From Pseudonocardiales bacterium (GTDB lineage Bacteria; Actinomycetota; Actinomycetes; Mycobacteriales; Pseudonocardiaceae): DNA of 40,618 bases. The notes under the pieces were generated by a model. The model searched no databases. It worked only from the letters and a program-made list of their open reading frames with translations, and had not been told where the DNA came from. Where the stretch lies: the NCBI GenBank assembly GCA_019243635.1, contig JAFAUB010000053.1, forward strand, positions 1-40,618, written 5' to 3'. Each line of letters starts with the position of its first letter. The first letter of the stretch is position 1. Of the stretch, positions 16,474-25,244 are shown piece after piece. A program made the translations under genes and the position numbers.

Positions 16474-17529
16474 TCAGCGCCGGTGGGCTTCGAGCAGGCT
16501 CCACCCGGGATACGCGCCGGGTTGGGGCAGGATGACCCGCTCCAGCCGGTAGCCGGCAGCCTCCAACAGGGCTTGGTGCTGCTCGTGGGTGCGTTCACGT
16601 CCCCCCACTTGGACGAGCATGAGCAGGTTCATCAGATGCAGTGGGGACGGCTCGGTCGGCACGACGCCCTCGACCACCAACAGCGTGGACCCGGGCCGGG
16701 CGGCCCGGTGACAGTTGGCCAGGATCCGCTGCGCGTGGTCGTCGTCCCAGTCGTGCAGGACCGACTTGAGCACATACAGGTCACCACCCGGCGGTACCTC
16801 GGTGAGGAAGTCGCCGCCGACGAGTTCCACCCGCTCGGCCAGTCCCCGAGCGGTGATCACCGCGCGGGCTTGGGTGATCATCTCAGGCCGGTCGAAGAGC
16901 GTGCCGGTGGCCTGCGGCGCCGCCTCCAGCAGGCTGGCGAGCAGGATGCCCTGACTGGCGCCGATGTCGACGATCCGGGAGAACCGGGTCACGTCGTAGC
17001 AAGCTGCGATGTCGATGGCGATACTGGCCGACAGGCTCCCCATGGCCCTGGCGAAGGTCGCGCCTTCCTCGGGGTTTTCCCGGTAGTAGTCCCAGAGCCC
17101 CATGCCCAGTGCGGTGGCGGTGGCGGAACGGCCGTTCATCACCGCGTCGAACATTCGCCCGCAGGGAAGCCAATGGCCCGGGGCACCCACCGCGATGGCG
17201 AAGTCGCGCAGGGATACGGGCTGAGCGTGGGTGGCCAGGCAGGCCCCCAGAGGGGTGAGGCCGAACCGGTCCGGCTCGGCCTCGGTTATCAACCCTACGG
17301 TGGCGGCGGCGCGTAACAGTCGGACGAGCCCATCGGGATCAGCGCCGGTGGCCCTGGTCAGCTCGGCACTGGACTTCGGTCCCGTGATGAGCCGGTCGGC
17401 CAGACCCAGTCGAGCGACGGTGCCCACGACCTGGGTGACCTGGTAGCCCTGAACCATCTGGATGAGCCGCACGGCGGGTGAGGTGTCGGCCGGTGCGGTG
17501 GCGGACGGGTTGTCGTAGGTGCTGGACAC
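16474..17529 (-). CDS. O-methyltransferase (TcmN/DnrK type)
   Basis: This 351-residue SAM-dependent O-methyltransferase is of the plant-COMT-like family used on aromatic polyketides. An N-terminal winged-helix dimerisation domain (residues 20-105) is followed by the Rossmann domain. Motif I reads VDIGASQG instead of the usual VDVGGGxG. GGDFL, then LKSVLHDWDDDHA with the catalytic-base His, follow. The GTG at 17529 has GGGAG upstream. It is the last gene of the type II operon, 35 bp after the FAD monooxygenase. It likely methylates a phenol of the aromatic product. The altered motif I is unusual but conservative. Confidence 0.88.
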   Translation of the reverse strand: MSSTYDNPSATAPADTSPAVRLIQMVQGYQVTQVVGTVARLGLADRLITGPKSSAELTRATGADPDGLVRLLRAAATVGLITEAEPDRFGLTPLGACLATHAQPVSLRDFAIAVGAPGHWLPCGRMFDAVMNGRSATATALGMGLWDYYRENPEEGATFARAMGSLSASIAIDIAACYDVTRFSRIVDIGASQGILLASLLEAAPQATGTLFDRPEMITQARAVITARGLAERVELVGGDFLTEVPPGGDLYVLKSVLHDWDDDHAQRILANCHRAARPGSTLLVVEGVVPTEPSPLHLMNLLMLVQVGGRERTHEQHQALLEAAGYRLERVILPQPGAYPGWSLLEAHRR

Positions 17530-17564
17530 GGGCGGCTCCCTAGGGGCACTGTTGCGTCGAATTG

Positions 17565-18764
17565 TCAGTTGCTGATGTGTTCCGGGCGGACGCCCAGTCC
17601 GATGAAACGTCCCATGGCATGGCGCAGTGGTGGAAACATTCGGAACGCGGTGAAGATCGGTGGCGGATGACGGTTCGTGTCGTCGTTCAGGTCCTTGGGG
17701 TAGAGGTCGCGCAGCACCACGACTTGGAACTTCTGAGTGATCCTGGTGGGCAGTTCTCGGCGCGCCTGGACCAGTGACAAGTCGCTGTCGTGCAGCGTGT
17801 TCAGGCGTAGCCTGGGTCCGAGGATGTTCGCGGTGGCCACCGCGTCCTGGACGGCCAGGTTGATCCCGACACCCCCGGCCGGGGACATGGCGTGCGCGGC
17901 GTCACCGATGCACAGCAGGCCCGGTCTGTGCCAGGTTCTGAGCCGGTCCACGCGGACGGTGAGCTTGTACACCTTGTCCCACGTATCGACCTCGTGCATG
18001 CGGTCGCGCAGCACGGGCGCCAGCGAAGCGACCCTGGCGTGGAGCTCAGCCAGCCCGGCTGCACGCAACTCCGGGTAGGCACTGGCGGGAATGACGTAGG
18101 CGGCCTGCCAGAAGTCTCCGCGGTCGAGCCCGACCAGAATTCCCTTCCCGCCCTGGAAGAGCTTGAGCTCCTTCTTGTCCTTCAGTGACAGGCGGAACCA
18201 CAGCACGTCGATGAATGGAGCTTCGGAAATCGTCTCCAGTCCGCTCTGGGCGCGGCAGGTGGAGTGCCGGCCGTCTGCGGCGACGACCAGGTTCGCGCGC
18301 ACCTCTAGGGGACCGTTCACAGTGGTGGCGCGCACTCCGACCACACGGCCGCCTTCGGTGAGCAGATCGCTCACTTCGGTGCTCTGCAACAGCCTGAAAC
18401 TCGGAAACATCTTCCCCTTGGCGGCCAGGAAGTCCAGGAAGTCCCATTGCGGCATGAACGCGATGTACCGGCAGTGCACCTTCAGCTTGCGGAAATCCGC
18501 GATCGTCACAGCCTTCCCGCCGAGAGCGAACGTGACGCGGTCCATTCTCGAATGGGGGACCTGCTGGAACTCATCGAGCCAGCCCAGTTCGTACATCAGC
18601 TCCTGGGTCGACGGGTGGATGGTGTCGCCGCGGAAGTCCCGCAGGAAGTCGGCGTGCTTCTCCAGCACGAGCACGTCGATGCCCTGCCGAGCCAGCAGCA
18701 CGCCCGACATGATCCCTGCCGGGCCGCCGCCGACCACGCAGCACTGGACGGTTTCCTGGTGCAT
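17565..18764 (-). CDS. FAD-dependent monooxygenase (PF01494 aromatic hydroxylase type)
   Basis: This 399-residue single-component flavin hydroxylase has the Rossmann GGGPAG (12-17), a central DG motif (VVAADGRHST) that binds FAD/NAD(P)H, and the GD motif CIGDAAHAMSPAGGVGIN. The tail GLGVRPEH is typical of actinobacterial members. It lacks the C-terminal thioredoxin-like domain of the roughly 500-residue polyketide hydroxylases. The ATG at 18764 is chosen because GAGGAG lies eight bases before it; the GTG three codons earlier overlaps that site. It is in the operon between two O-methyltransferases, suggesting ring hydroxylation followed by methylation. The exact position on the product is unknown. 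Confidence 0.88.
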   Translation of the reverse strand: MHQETVQCCVVGGGPAGIMSGVLLARQGIDVLVLEKHADFLRDFRGDTIHPSTQELMYELGWLDEFQQVPHSRMDRVTFALGGKAVTIADFRKLKVHCRYIAFMPQWDFLDFLAAKGKMFPSFRLLQSTEVSDLLTEGGRVVGVRATTVNGPLEVRANLVVAADGRHSTCRAQSGLETISEAPFIDVLWFRLSLKDKKELKLFQGGKGILVGLDRGDFWQAAYVIPASAYPELRAAGLAELHARVASLAPVLRDRMHEVDTWDKVYKLTVRVDRLRTWHRPGLLCIGDAAHAMSPAGGVGINLAVQDAVATANILGPRLRLNTLHDSDLSLVQARRELPTRITQKFQVVVLRDLYPKDLNDDTNRHPPPIFTAFRMFPPLRHAMGRFIGLGVRPEHISN

Positions 18765-18784
18765 GAACGTCACTCCTCACAGGT

Positions 18785-19831
18785 TCAGCCTTCGACGACG
18801 TACTCCACCAGCGACATCAGGGGATAGTCCGCCAGGGCATGCGTCGCGGTATGCCGCAGGCCCGCGGTCGCGCCGAGCTCGCGGAACTCCTCCTCGCTCC
18901 GCTCTCGGCCGCTGTTCAGCATCAACATGAGCAGGTCCACACCGCTGACGAAGGCCTGCGCGGCCTCGTCCGCCTCATCGGTGACGACGCGGTCAGCCAG
19001 CAGCACCCGGCCGCCCGGGCCGGCGGCTTGCGCGCACCGCCGCAGGATCCGCGCGCTGTCCTCGTCGCTCCAGTCGTGGACGGTGTTGGCGAGGAGGTAC
19101 ACGTCACCACCGGGGGGCAGCGGGTCGAAGAAGCTCTGCGCCACCACCACGCACCGGCCGGCCACGTCGGCCTCCTCAAGGACAGTGGCCGCGCCCGCAA
19201 CCGGGCCCGGCAGGTCGACCAGGGTTGCGCGCAGATGCGGATGGGTGCCGAGGATGGTCACCAGCGTGCGGCCCGTACCCCCGCCCACGTCGACGACGTG
19301 CTCGACGGTCGACCAGTCGTAGCCTCGGGTGATCGCCGGGCTGTACAGGGCCGAATGCCGGGCCATCTGCGCATCGAAGCCCCTGCCGAACCGGGGGTCG
19401 GCGCTCATGTCGTCCCAGAACGACAGCCCGTGCAACCTCTCCCAGACCGCGCCACCTGTGCGCACCGCCTCCAGCAGGCCGTGGGCGCTCCTGTCTACCT
19501 TCTGCACATAGTGGTCAGCCTGGTCCAGGGTTCTCCGTATTCGCATCGGGTGGTCATCCCGCAGGAGCTCACCGAGCTCGGCGAGCTCCCACCGGCCGGC
19601 TGCGGTGGTGCGGAACAGCCCCAGAATCCTCAGGTGCCGCATGAGCCGGCCGAGCGCATCCGGGTCGGTACCCGACCGGGCCGCCAACTCGCTGGTGGTG
19701 TCGGCGCCGTCGGCCACCAGGTCGGGCAGCCGCAGCGTGGCGGCGGCACGGACCGCCCACGGGTCGAGCCGCGAAGACAGCTGGACGAGCTGCAGCACGG
19801 CTGCCCGGTTAGACACGGACGAATCTGTCAT
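18785..19831 (-). CDS. O-methyltransferase (COMT-like, polyketide tailoring)
   Basis: This 348-residue SAM O-methyltransferase has an N-terminal winged helix (residues 10-95), motif I HVVDVGGGTGRTL, SFFDPLPPGGDVYLL and the catalytic-base region ANTVHDWSDEDSARIL. Length and layout match TcmO/DnrK-type enzymes. The ATG at 19831 has GGGAG seven bases upstream. It is the second of two COMT-like genes in the operon, 72 bp after the halogenase. Unlike the one at 16474 it keeps canonical motif I. It probably methylates a hydroxyl of the aromatic polyketide. Confidence 0.88.
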   Translation of the reverse strand: MTDSSVSNRAAVLQLVQLSSRLDPWAVRAAATLRLPDLVADGADTTSELAARSGTDPDALGRLMRHLRILGLFRTTAAGRWELAELGELLRDDHPMRIRRTLDQADHYVQKVDRSAHGLLEAVRTGGAVWERLHGLSFWDDMSADPRFGRGFDAQMARHSALYSPAITRGYDWSTVEHVVDVGGGTGRTLVTILGTHPHLRATLVDLPGPVAGAATVLEEADVAGRCVVVAQSFFDPLPPGGDVYLLANTVHDWSDEDSARILRRCAQAAGPGGRVLLADRVVTDEADEAAQAFVSGVDLLMLMLNSGRERSEEEFRELGATAGLRHTATHALADYPLMSLVEYVVEG

Positions 19832-19903
19832 ACGAGAACTCCCGCCATGTTCTGAGGGCGACAGCGAGCTCAGCGAAGGTCGCCGGTGGAGAGGCCGTCG
19901 TGG

Positions 19904-21352
19904 TCACGGGCGGGCCAGGCCCAGCCGCGGCTTCGTCACCACGCAAAGCCCTCGAACATCCTGGCTCACCATCGCCGAGTGGAAGAACTGCATCCTGGCC
20001 TGCACGAGCTCGTGATCCTCAGGCGGCATGGAGTCAACGGTGTTCGTGGAGCGGAACTCCTCGGCGACCACCTTGCCCCCGGCGTCCATCGCGAGATCGA
20101 GCGTCGCCTGGGCGTCACGCAGGTCCTCGATACCGGACACGACATTCACGAACGCCTGTTTCAGGTCAGTGGCGCTGCAGTCGTTGAGCGTGAGTCGCTG
20201 CGCCTCCCAGAAGTAGGAGTCCTTGCCGCGATACTGCTGATACAGGCTCGCGACGACCACCAGTAGTCGGAAATACGACTGTCGGTAGGTCCGCTCGTAG
20301 AGATCCTGCGCCTCGTCCTCGCCGACTTCGTCCCGAAGAATGCTGGAAAGGCTCGCCGCGGCTAGTAGCGCGCTGTACGTGGCGAGGTGCACCCCGGTTG
20401 AGAGCAGGGGATCCAAGAAGCATGCGGCGTCGCCGGCGAGGAAGTAGCCCGGTCCTGTGAAGCGTTCCGCGGTATACGAGTAGTCCTGCTCGATGCGCAG
20501 CGACGTGACCAGCTCGGCGGGCGTCAGTAGGTCGGCGATCGCCGGGCATTCGTCGATCGCCTCGCGGTAGATCCGGTCTGGGCTCGCTCCCCGCTGCCTC
20601 TTCAGCTTGAAGGTGTCCTTGTGGTTCACCAGCCCGACGCTGAGGCTGCCGTCATGCAGTGGGATCCCCCAGAACCAGCCGTCCGGCACGGAGCAGATCG
20701 CTATCGCTCCCTCCGGGCCGACGGGAAGTTTTTTCGCGCCCTTCCAGTATCCCCAGACGGCGATGTTCTTGAACGCCTCGTGGTGACGCCGAGTGCGCAG
20801 ATAGCGTGTCGTCATGACGCCCGCTCGGCCTGATGCGTCGACCAGGAAGTCGAAGCCGGTCTCGTGCTCCTGGGTCTGGGCATCCCGAGCCGCCGGCGAC
20901 CAGACCGCGGTCCGCGGCCGGGCACCGTCGAATACCAGTCGCTTGACCTCCACTCCTTCCAGGACTGTCACCCCTTGGCTCTTGGCGTGCTCTAGGAGGA
21001 GCTGGTCGAAATCCGCGCGCGGGACCTGGTAGCCGTAGTTGTTGTCCACAAACCGCTCGCTGAAGGTGAGGTCCTCGAACTTGTCACCGAAAGTGAGGTT
21101 CCACTGCTCGCCTCCCCAGTCGAAGTACCCCCCCCTCTTGACCTGGAAGCCGTATGCGTCGACTTTCTCCCGTACGCCGAGCAGGTCCATGATGGGCAGG
21201 CAGGACGGCAGAAGTGACTCGCCGATGTGGTAGCGCGGGAAGACCTCCTTCTCCATGAGGGTCACCTCGAACCCCTCGCGGGCCAGGAGAGTGGCCGCAG
21301 TGGAACCGGCTGGGCCGCCACCGATCACCAGCACTTGCGTCGACTGGTCCAT
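19904..21352 (-). CDS. Flavin-dependent halogenase
   Basis: This 482-residue FADH2-dependent halogenase has GGGPAGS (11-17) for FAD, the FPRYHIGESLLP block (38-49), the conserved lysine Lys72 (GFQVKRGG), which in the family forms the haloamine or hypohalite relay, and the diagnostic W226-F-W-G-I-P231 that keeps the enzyme from acting as a monooxygenase. It is closer in layout to CmlS/CndH/PltA-type halogenases than to tryptophan halogenases. It needs a flavin reductase, and none is seen in the window. It starts within the end of the preceding gene (28-bp overlap), pointing to translational coupling. It predicts a chlorinated or brominated aromatic product. Confidence 0.88.
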   Translation of the reverse strand: MDQSTQVLVIGGGPAGSTAATLLAREGFEVTLMEKEVFPRYHIGESLLPSCLPIMDLLGVREKVDAYGFQVKRGGYFDWGGEQWNLTFGDKFEDLTFSERFVDNNYGYQVPRADFDQLLLEHAKSQGVTVLEGVEVKRLVFDGARPRTAVWSPAARDAQTQEHETGFDFLVDASGRAGVMTTRYLRTRRHHEAFKNIAVWGYWKGAKKLPVGPEGAIAICSVPDGWFWGIPLHDGSLSVGLVNHKDTFKLKRQRGASPDRIYREAIDECPAIADLLTPAELVTSLRIEQDYSYTAERFTGPGYFLAGDAACFLDPLLSTGVHLATYSALLAAASLSSILRDEVGEDEAQDLYERTYRQSYFRLLVVVASLYQQYRGKDSYFWEAQRLTLNDCSATDLKQAFVNVVSGIEDLRDAQATLDLAMDAGGKVVAEEFRSTNTVDSMPPEDHELVQARMQFFHSAMVSQDVRGLCVVTKPRLGLARP

Positions 21353-21858
21353 GACTCGTTCCTCTCCGAGGATCCGTGCTCAGTATAACCCGCCTCAGGC
21401 GGCTGAGACATCGCTGAAAAGAAGCCGGTCGGCTCCCTCGTGGGGGTCAGCATCTCCTCCATCAGCGACGTGGTGTGTTTTCCGTCACGAAACAACGGAT
21501 GCGCGAGCACCTCGCGCAGAAAACCGATGGTAGTGTGCACACCGGAACCGGAGACCCGGAACTCCTTCAGCGCTCGGGTCATCCGGGCGAGCGCCTGCCC
21601 GCGGTCCGCCGCCCACACTATGACCTTGGCCAGTAAGGGGTCGTAGAACGGGGTCACCCGCATTCCGGAGTAGGCGTGCGTGTCGATCCGGGTAAAGGGG
21701 CCACCCACCGGCACGAACTCCTCCAGCAGGCCCGGGTCTCTGCGCGCTCTCTCCGCTGCCTGGGTGACCCGCTCGCCGGTTTCCACACCGATGCCCCACC
21801 CCCTGTCGGTCTCCGGTTCGGTCTCGGCCGGTAGTGCACTCATCGGCAGCTCACTCAT
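21325..21858 (-). CDS. Stand-alone biotin-carboxylase C-terminal domain protein
   Basis: This 177-residue protein matches only the C-terminal domain of biotin carboxylase/AccC (GPFTRIDTHAYSGMRV, then TPFYDPLLAKVIVWAADR, and RALKEFRVSGSGVHTTIGFL). It lacks the preATP-grasp and ATP-grasp domains, so it cannot carboxylate biotin alone. The first 45 residues are Glu/Pro-rich and unfamiliar. The ATG overlaps the upstream TGA by one base (TGATG), and the 3' end overlaps the halogenase start by 28 bp, so it is embedded in a coupled operon and not obvious debris. It may be a precursor-supply accessory, a subunit regulator or a fossil of an acc gene. Domain identity is good; function is unknown. Confidence 0.7.
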   Translation of the reverse strand: MSELPMSALPAETEPETDRGWGIGVETGERVTQAAERARRDPGLLEEFVPVGGPFTRIDTHAYSGMRVTPFYDPLLAKVIVWAADRGQALARMTRALKEFRVSGSGVHTTIGFLREVLAHPLFRDGKHTTSLMEEMLTPTREPTGFFSAMSQPPEAGYTEHGSSERNESWTSRRKCW

Positions 21859-22697
21859 CAGGGCACCGTTGTGCTCGGGCCGGGGTCCTGCTGGTCCTGC
21901 GCGACCGCCACCGCACGGCACCAGGCGCCTCCGGCGTCCATGAGCGCGATGGGGAACGCCACGACGGTGAACCGACCCGCGGGGATCGACCTCAGGTTGG
22001 CCAACCCCTCGATCTGGACGAACTCGCGCTCCCTGCCGTGCAGATGGGTCGGCCACAGGGCCCGGCTGTCCCCGGTCCGGTAGAAGTTCTCCACCATGCA
22101 CCGGGCTGGGCCGTCGAAGCTCCAGCAGTCGGTCCCGATGACCCTGACGCCCCGCCGTAGTAGCTCGTCGACCGCGCTCGGCGTGATGACCGTCGACTCG
22201 GTGAAGTACTCGGGCGTGCCCACCCGCAGGTCGGAGTCCGAACGGAACAGCACGATGGAGCCCGGCGCCGGCGCGACGGCGGCATCACCGATGGCCGCCT
22301 TGACCGTCTCGGCTGTCACCGTCGGGTCGCCGGCCCGCACGTCAAGCACCACGCCCGGCCCCATGAACCAGTCCAGCGGCATGTCGAGGACCTTCTTCGC
22401 GGGCTTGCCCTCACACAGCGGGCCGTAGTGAAAGGGCGCGTCGATGTGCGTCCCTTGATGCACCGACATTCGGTAGAACTCGTTGGACAGGAACATGCCC
22501 CCCGGCAGGTCGCGTTCGGAGAGCCTGCGCCGCCCGGTGAGCCAACGCCAGTAGTTGACGACCCGCTGCCACCGGCTGTCGCCGGGCAGGCTGCGGATAC
22601 GCCGCGACAGGTGACGTATGCCGTCCTTGTGCAGCCACTGCTCGAAGTCGACCCCGGGCGCCTGTCTTCTGATCGGAAGGCTCAGGTCGATATACAT
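21858..22697 (-). CDS. Cyclase-family metal-dependent protein (PF04199)
   Basis: This 279-residue protein of the kynurenine formamidase/cyclase superfamily carries the defining HxGTHxDxPxH-type motif (His80, His84, Asp86, His90 in HQGTHIDAPFH) that binds divalent metal. In antibiotic clusters members are proposed to close later rings or hydrolyse intermediates. AGGGGG precedes the ATG at 22697. It overlaps the next gene by one base. In this operon, beside an aromatase and a cupin, a ring-closing role is likely but unproven. Amidohydrolase activity is the alternative. Confidence 0.85.
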   Translation of the reverse strand: MYIDLSLPIRRQAPGVDFEQWLHKDGIRHLSRRIRSLPGDSRWQRVVNYWRWLTGRRRLSERDLPGGMFLSNEFYRMSVHQGTHIDAPFHYGPLCEGKPAKKVLDMPLDWFMGPGVVLDVRAGDPTVTAETVKAAIGDAAVAPAPGSIVLFRSDSDLRVGTPEYFTESTVITPSAVDELLRRGVRVIGTDCWSFDGPARCMVENFYRTGDSRALWPTHLHGREREFVQIEGLANLRSIPAGRFTVVAFPIALMDAGGAWCRAVAVAQDQQDPGPSTTVP

Positions 22698-22721
22698 TCG
22701 GTTCCCCCTGTCGGCTCGGCC

Positions 22722-23231
22722 TCACTGTGCGGAGCGCCCGCGGCGGGCGGGTGACGGCAACCACCGAGGTGTCTCGCGTGCGTAGCGTGCGTACTCTTCG
22801 TCGAAGGCCGCCAGCAGGCTCGGTTCTTCGACCTTCAGCGCTGCGGTGGCGGACACCGCGAACACCACGACCGCCCACGCGAGCACCGGGACCGAGCCGA
22901 GCAGCAGTGCCTCGCCCACGAGCAGCGCTGTCATGCCCAGCGCCATCGGGTTGCGGATGACGCGGTACCAACCGGTGCGGACGAGGCGCTCGGGGGGCTT
23001 GTCGCCCAGCGGCGTGTTCTGCCGCAGGTACACGCGGTTCACGGTGTCCGTGACCATCCAGATCCCCAGTGCCGCCAGCGGGAGGCCGGCCAGGTACCGC
23101 GCCAGGACGGGCCCCGGCAACGCCGGGTTGCGCAGCAGGATCCGCAAGGCCGCGGGAACCAGGACCGCGGTGGTGATCGGGATGGCGACCGGTCCCCAGC
23201 GGATCGGGGTCATGGAGGCGGGTGCGTTCAC
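22722..23231 (-). CDS. ICMT/PEMT-like membrane methyltransferase
   Basis: This 169-residue membrane protein has four or five hydrophobic helices and the isoprenylcysteine carboxyl methyltransferase / phospholipid methyltransferase signature. GWYRVIRNPMALGM provides the SAM-binding RxP region, and the conserved C-terminal block is VEEPSLLAAFDEEYARYARETPRWLP. Relatives methylate hydrophobic substrates at the membrane. The GTG at 23231 follows the aromatase stop by six bases with GAGGC between. An integral membrane methyltransferase inside a type II polyketide operon is uncommon. It might methylate a lipophilic product carboxyl or phenol, or serve as a self-protection enzyme. The substrate is unknown. 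Confidence 0.8.
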   Translation of the reverse strand: MNAPASMTPIRWGPVAIPITTAVLVPAALRILLRNPALPGPVLARYLAGLPLAALGIWMVTDTVNRVYLRQNTPLGDKPPERLVRTGWYRVIRNPMALGMTALLVGEALLLGSVPVLAWAVVVFAVSATAALKVEEPSLLAAFDEEYARYARETPRWLPSPARRGRSAQ

Positions 23232-23237
23232 GTCGCC

Positions 23238-23684
23238 TCAGACCGCGCCGGACTCGATCTTGTCCCGGATGGCGTCCTGGTTCTGCCTGGTGTGCGCCAC
23301 CATGCGCTCGAGCACCGTCGGCAGCGGAACGTCGAACGTGTCGTCCAGCTCGAAGTCCTGCACCCACGTCATCCGGGTACCGCCGGGTACCGGCTCGTAG
23401 GTCCACCTCAGGTGCATGTACTCGAAGGGGTAGCGGGGGTCCCGCCGCTCCGCGATCGCGGTCAGCTCCCGATGGTCGAGCAGGCGCCAGGACCGCCAGG
23501 ACGAACCCTCCGGGTTCGTCAGCTCGAAGACGATCTCGGTGTAGCGGCCCTCACGCTCCTGCGAGATCACCGTGGCGGCACTGTACTCGTTGAAGATCTT
23601 CGGCCACCTGGCGATGTCATTGGTGATGTCGAAAACACGGTGCGCGTCCGCGTTGATGTCGATGCTGTTCTCGATTCTCGGCAT
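23238..23684 (-). CDS. Polyketide aromatase/cyclase (SRPBCC; TcmN-N/WhiE-VI type)
   Basis: This 148-residue single-domain START/SRPBCC aromatase/cyclase has IDINADAHRVFDITNDIARW near the N-terminus, EYMHLRWTYEPVPGGTRM in the middle and WVQDFEL near residue 108. The pattern follows the TcmN N-terminal domain and WhiE ORF VI, which direct first-ring cyclisation of unreduced chains in tetracenomycin, spore pigments and pentangular polyphenols. That suggests a non-reduced poly-beta-ketone, consistent with no ketoreductase in the operon. It starts four bases after the ACP stop. The cyclisation regiochemistry is inference from family resemblance. Confidence 0.88.
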   Translation of the reverse strand: MPRIENSIDINADAHRVFDITNDIARWPKIFNEYSAATVISQEREGRYTEIVFELTNPEGSSWRSWRLLDHRELTAIAERRDPRYPFEYMHLRWTYEPVPGGTRMTWVQDFELDDTFDVPLPTVLERMVAHTRQNQDAIRDKIESGAV

Positions 23685-23688
23685 GGTC

Positions 23689-23937
23689 TCATCCCTTCAT
23701 CGCGACGTCGGTGGCCAGCAGGTCACTGACCCGGGAGACCAGGTCGCCCACGCTGGTAACGGTGCCCTGAACCTCGGAGTCGATACTGATGGCGAAGTGC
23801 TTCTCCAGAGCCACGACGATCTCGACCAGCTCAGTGGAGTCGATCCCCAGGTCCTGCATGCTCGCCCCGTCCGCCAGCTCGCCGAGCTGAAAGCCCAGGC
23901 CGGACATGACCGCCACCACCTGATCACGGATACTCAT
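23689..23937 (-). CDS. Acyl carrier protein of the type II PKS
   Basis: This 82-residue ACP has the phosphopantetheine-accepting Ser34 in LGIDSTELVEI (usual motif DSL; here DST). GGAGGAGGG stands four bases before the ATG at 23937. It carries the growing poly-beta-keto chain between KS-alpha/CLF and the cyclases. The order KS-alpha, CLF, ACP, aromatase is the classic minimal-PKS arrangement. No malonyl-CoA:ACP transferase is present, as usual for such clusters. Confidence 0.92.
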   Translation of the reverse strand: MSIRDQVVAVMSGLGFQLGELADGASMQDLGIDSTELVEIVVALEKHFAISIDSEVQGTVTSVGDLVSRVSDLLATDVAMKG

Positions 23938-24002
23938 CGGTCCCTCCTCCGGTGCTTGTCCCGGTGTCTCCCGGCTGTGTCTCCCGGCGACCGCGTGGCC
24001 GC

Positions 24003-25244
24003 TCAACGCCGGACCATCAGGCATGCGTTGACACCCCCCAGGCCGCGGCAGACGACCAGGCTGTGCTCCCAGCGCCCGATGCGACGGGGGCCTCCCTGGA
24101 CGAGGTCGAGGTCCAGCCCCGGCGCCGACCGCTCCAGGTTCACGGTGGCCGGCACCAGGCCCAGCCGCATCGCCCACAGCGCCAGCGCGACGTCGACGGG
24201 GGCGGCCGCCCCCAGCAGATGCCCGAAACCGGCCTTGGGAGCGGTGACCGGAAGGTGGTCCGCGGCGTCGCCGAAGACCTCCCGGATCGCGTACCCCTCG
24301 GTCACGTCCTCGACCGGGATGCCCGACCCGTGCGCGAACACCGCTCCGACCTCGCGGGGCGCGACCCCGCTCCGGGTGACCGCGGCGCGCATGGCACGCG
24401 CGAGAACGCGCCCGGTCGGCTCCACCGTGTAGTACGGCATGTAGCCGTCGGTGCTCACCCCCCACCCGGCGATCTCCCCGTAGATCTCGACCCCGCGCCG
24501 CCGAGCGCTCTCGCGCCTCTCCAGAACCAGAAAGAGACCGCCCTCACCGAAGACTGTGCCGCTGTGCCCCGCGTCGAACGGCCGGTAGAGCGCCCCCGGT
24601 TGCTGACCGGCCCTGGCCTTGGCCATCAGCCCGCTGGTCTCCAGACACAGCCATCCGTAGGGCGACAGGGGAGCCTCCACGCCGCCCGCCAGCACGACGT
24701 CCGCCTGGCCGCGCAACAGCGTCTCCGCACCCCGGAGTATCGCGTAGGCCCCACTCGCCCGGTCCGCGACGAACGTGCGAGCCGGCCCCTTGATGCCCAG
24801 GTCGATGCAGATGTTGCCCTGCGGTGCCGCGGGAAACCACGCCGTCGCCTGGTACGGGCTGACCGCGCGCATCCCTTCGGTCCACAGCTTGCGCAGCTCC
24901 CGCTCAGCGAACTCCCATCCGCCCAGGACGTTGCCGACCATCACACCGGCCCGTTCCGGGGCCACGTCCACTCCGACCCTCACCCCGGCATCGGCGAGTG
25001 CCTGGCGCGCGGTGAAGACCGCCAGGTGGGTGAACCGGTCGGTGCGCTTGATGAAGCGGGCCGGCAGGTGTTCCGCCGCGGTGAAGCCCACTTGTCCCGC
25101 CGCTGGACAGGCGTAGCCGGAGGCGTCGAACCGGTCGATGCCCGTGATGCACGCCCGCGTGCGCTCGACGCTCGTCCACAGGGCGTCGAGACCGATGCCC
25201 GCGGGGGTGGCGGCACCGATGCCGGTGACGGCTACGCCGTCCAT
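24003..25244 (-). CDS. Chain length factor (KS-beta), atypical active-site position
   Basis: This 413-residue ketosynthase-like subunit pairs with KS-alpha to set chain length. It shows the thiolase fold (VAVTGIGAATPAGIG, GVMVGNVLGG, FGEGGLFLVLERR, PKAGFGHLLGAAAPVD). The KS nucleophile is absent: the aligned position reads VADRASGAYA, giving Arg162. Most chain length factors have Gln there. The start at 25244 overlaps the KS-alpha stop by 13 bases, the usual translational coupling for these subunits. The upstream extension of the frame is non-homologous. Arg at this site and the unusual flanking sequence mark a divergent branch. Confidence 0.9.
   Translation of the reverse strand: MDGVAVTGIGAATPAGIGLDALWTSVERTRACITGIDRFDASGYACPAAGQVGFTAAEHLPARFIKRTDRFTHLAVFTARQALADAGVRVGVDVAPERAGVMVGNVLGGWEFAERELRKLWTEGMRAVSPYQATAWFPAAPQGNICIDLGIKGPARTFVADRASGAYAILRGAETLLRGQADVVLAGGVEAPLSPYGWLCLETSGLMAKARAGQQPGALYRPFDAGHSGTVFGEGGLFLVLERRESARRRGVEIYGEIAGWGVSTDGYMPYYTVEPTGRVLARAMRAAVTRSGVAPREVGAVFAHGSGIPVEDVTEGYAIREVFGDAADHLPVTAPKAGFGHLLGAAAPVDVALALWAMRLGLVPATVNLERSAPGLDLDLVQGGPRRIGRWEHSLVVCRGLGGVNACLMVRR

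Noticed and set aside
21859..22101. Upstream extension of the biotin-carboxylase-domain gene
   Set aside because: It lies entirely within the cyclase gene in another frame and shows no carboxylase sequence. The TGATG junction at 21858 is a better start.
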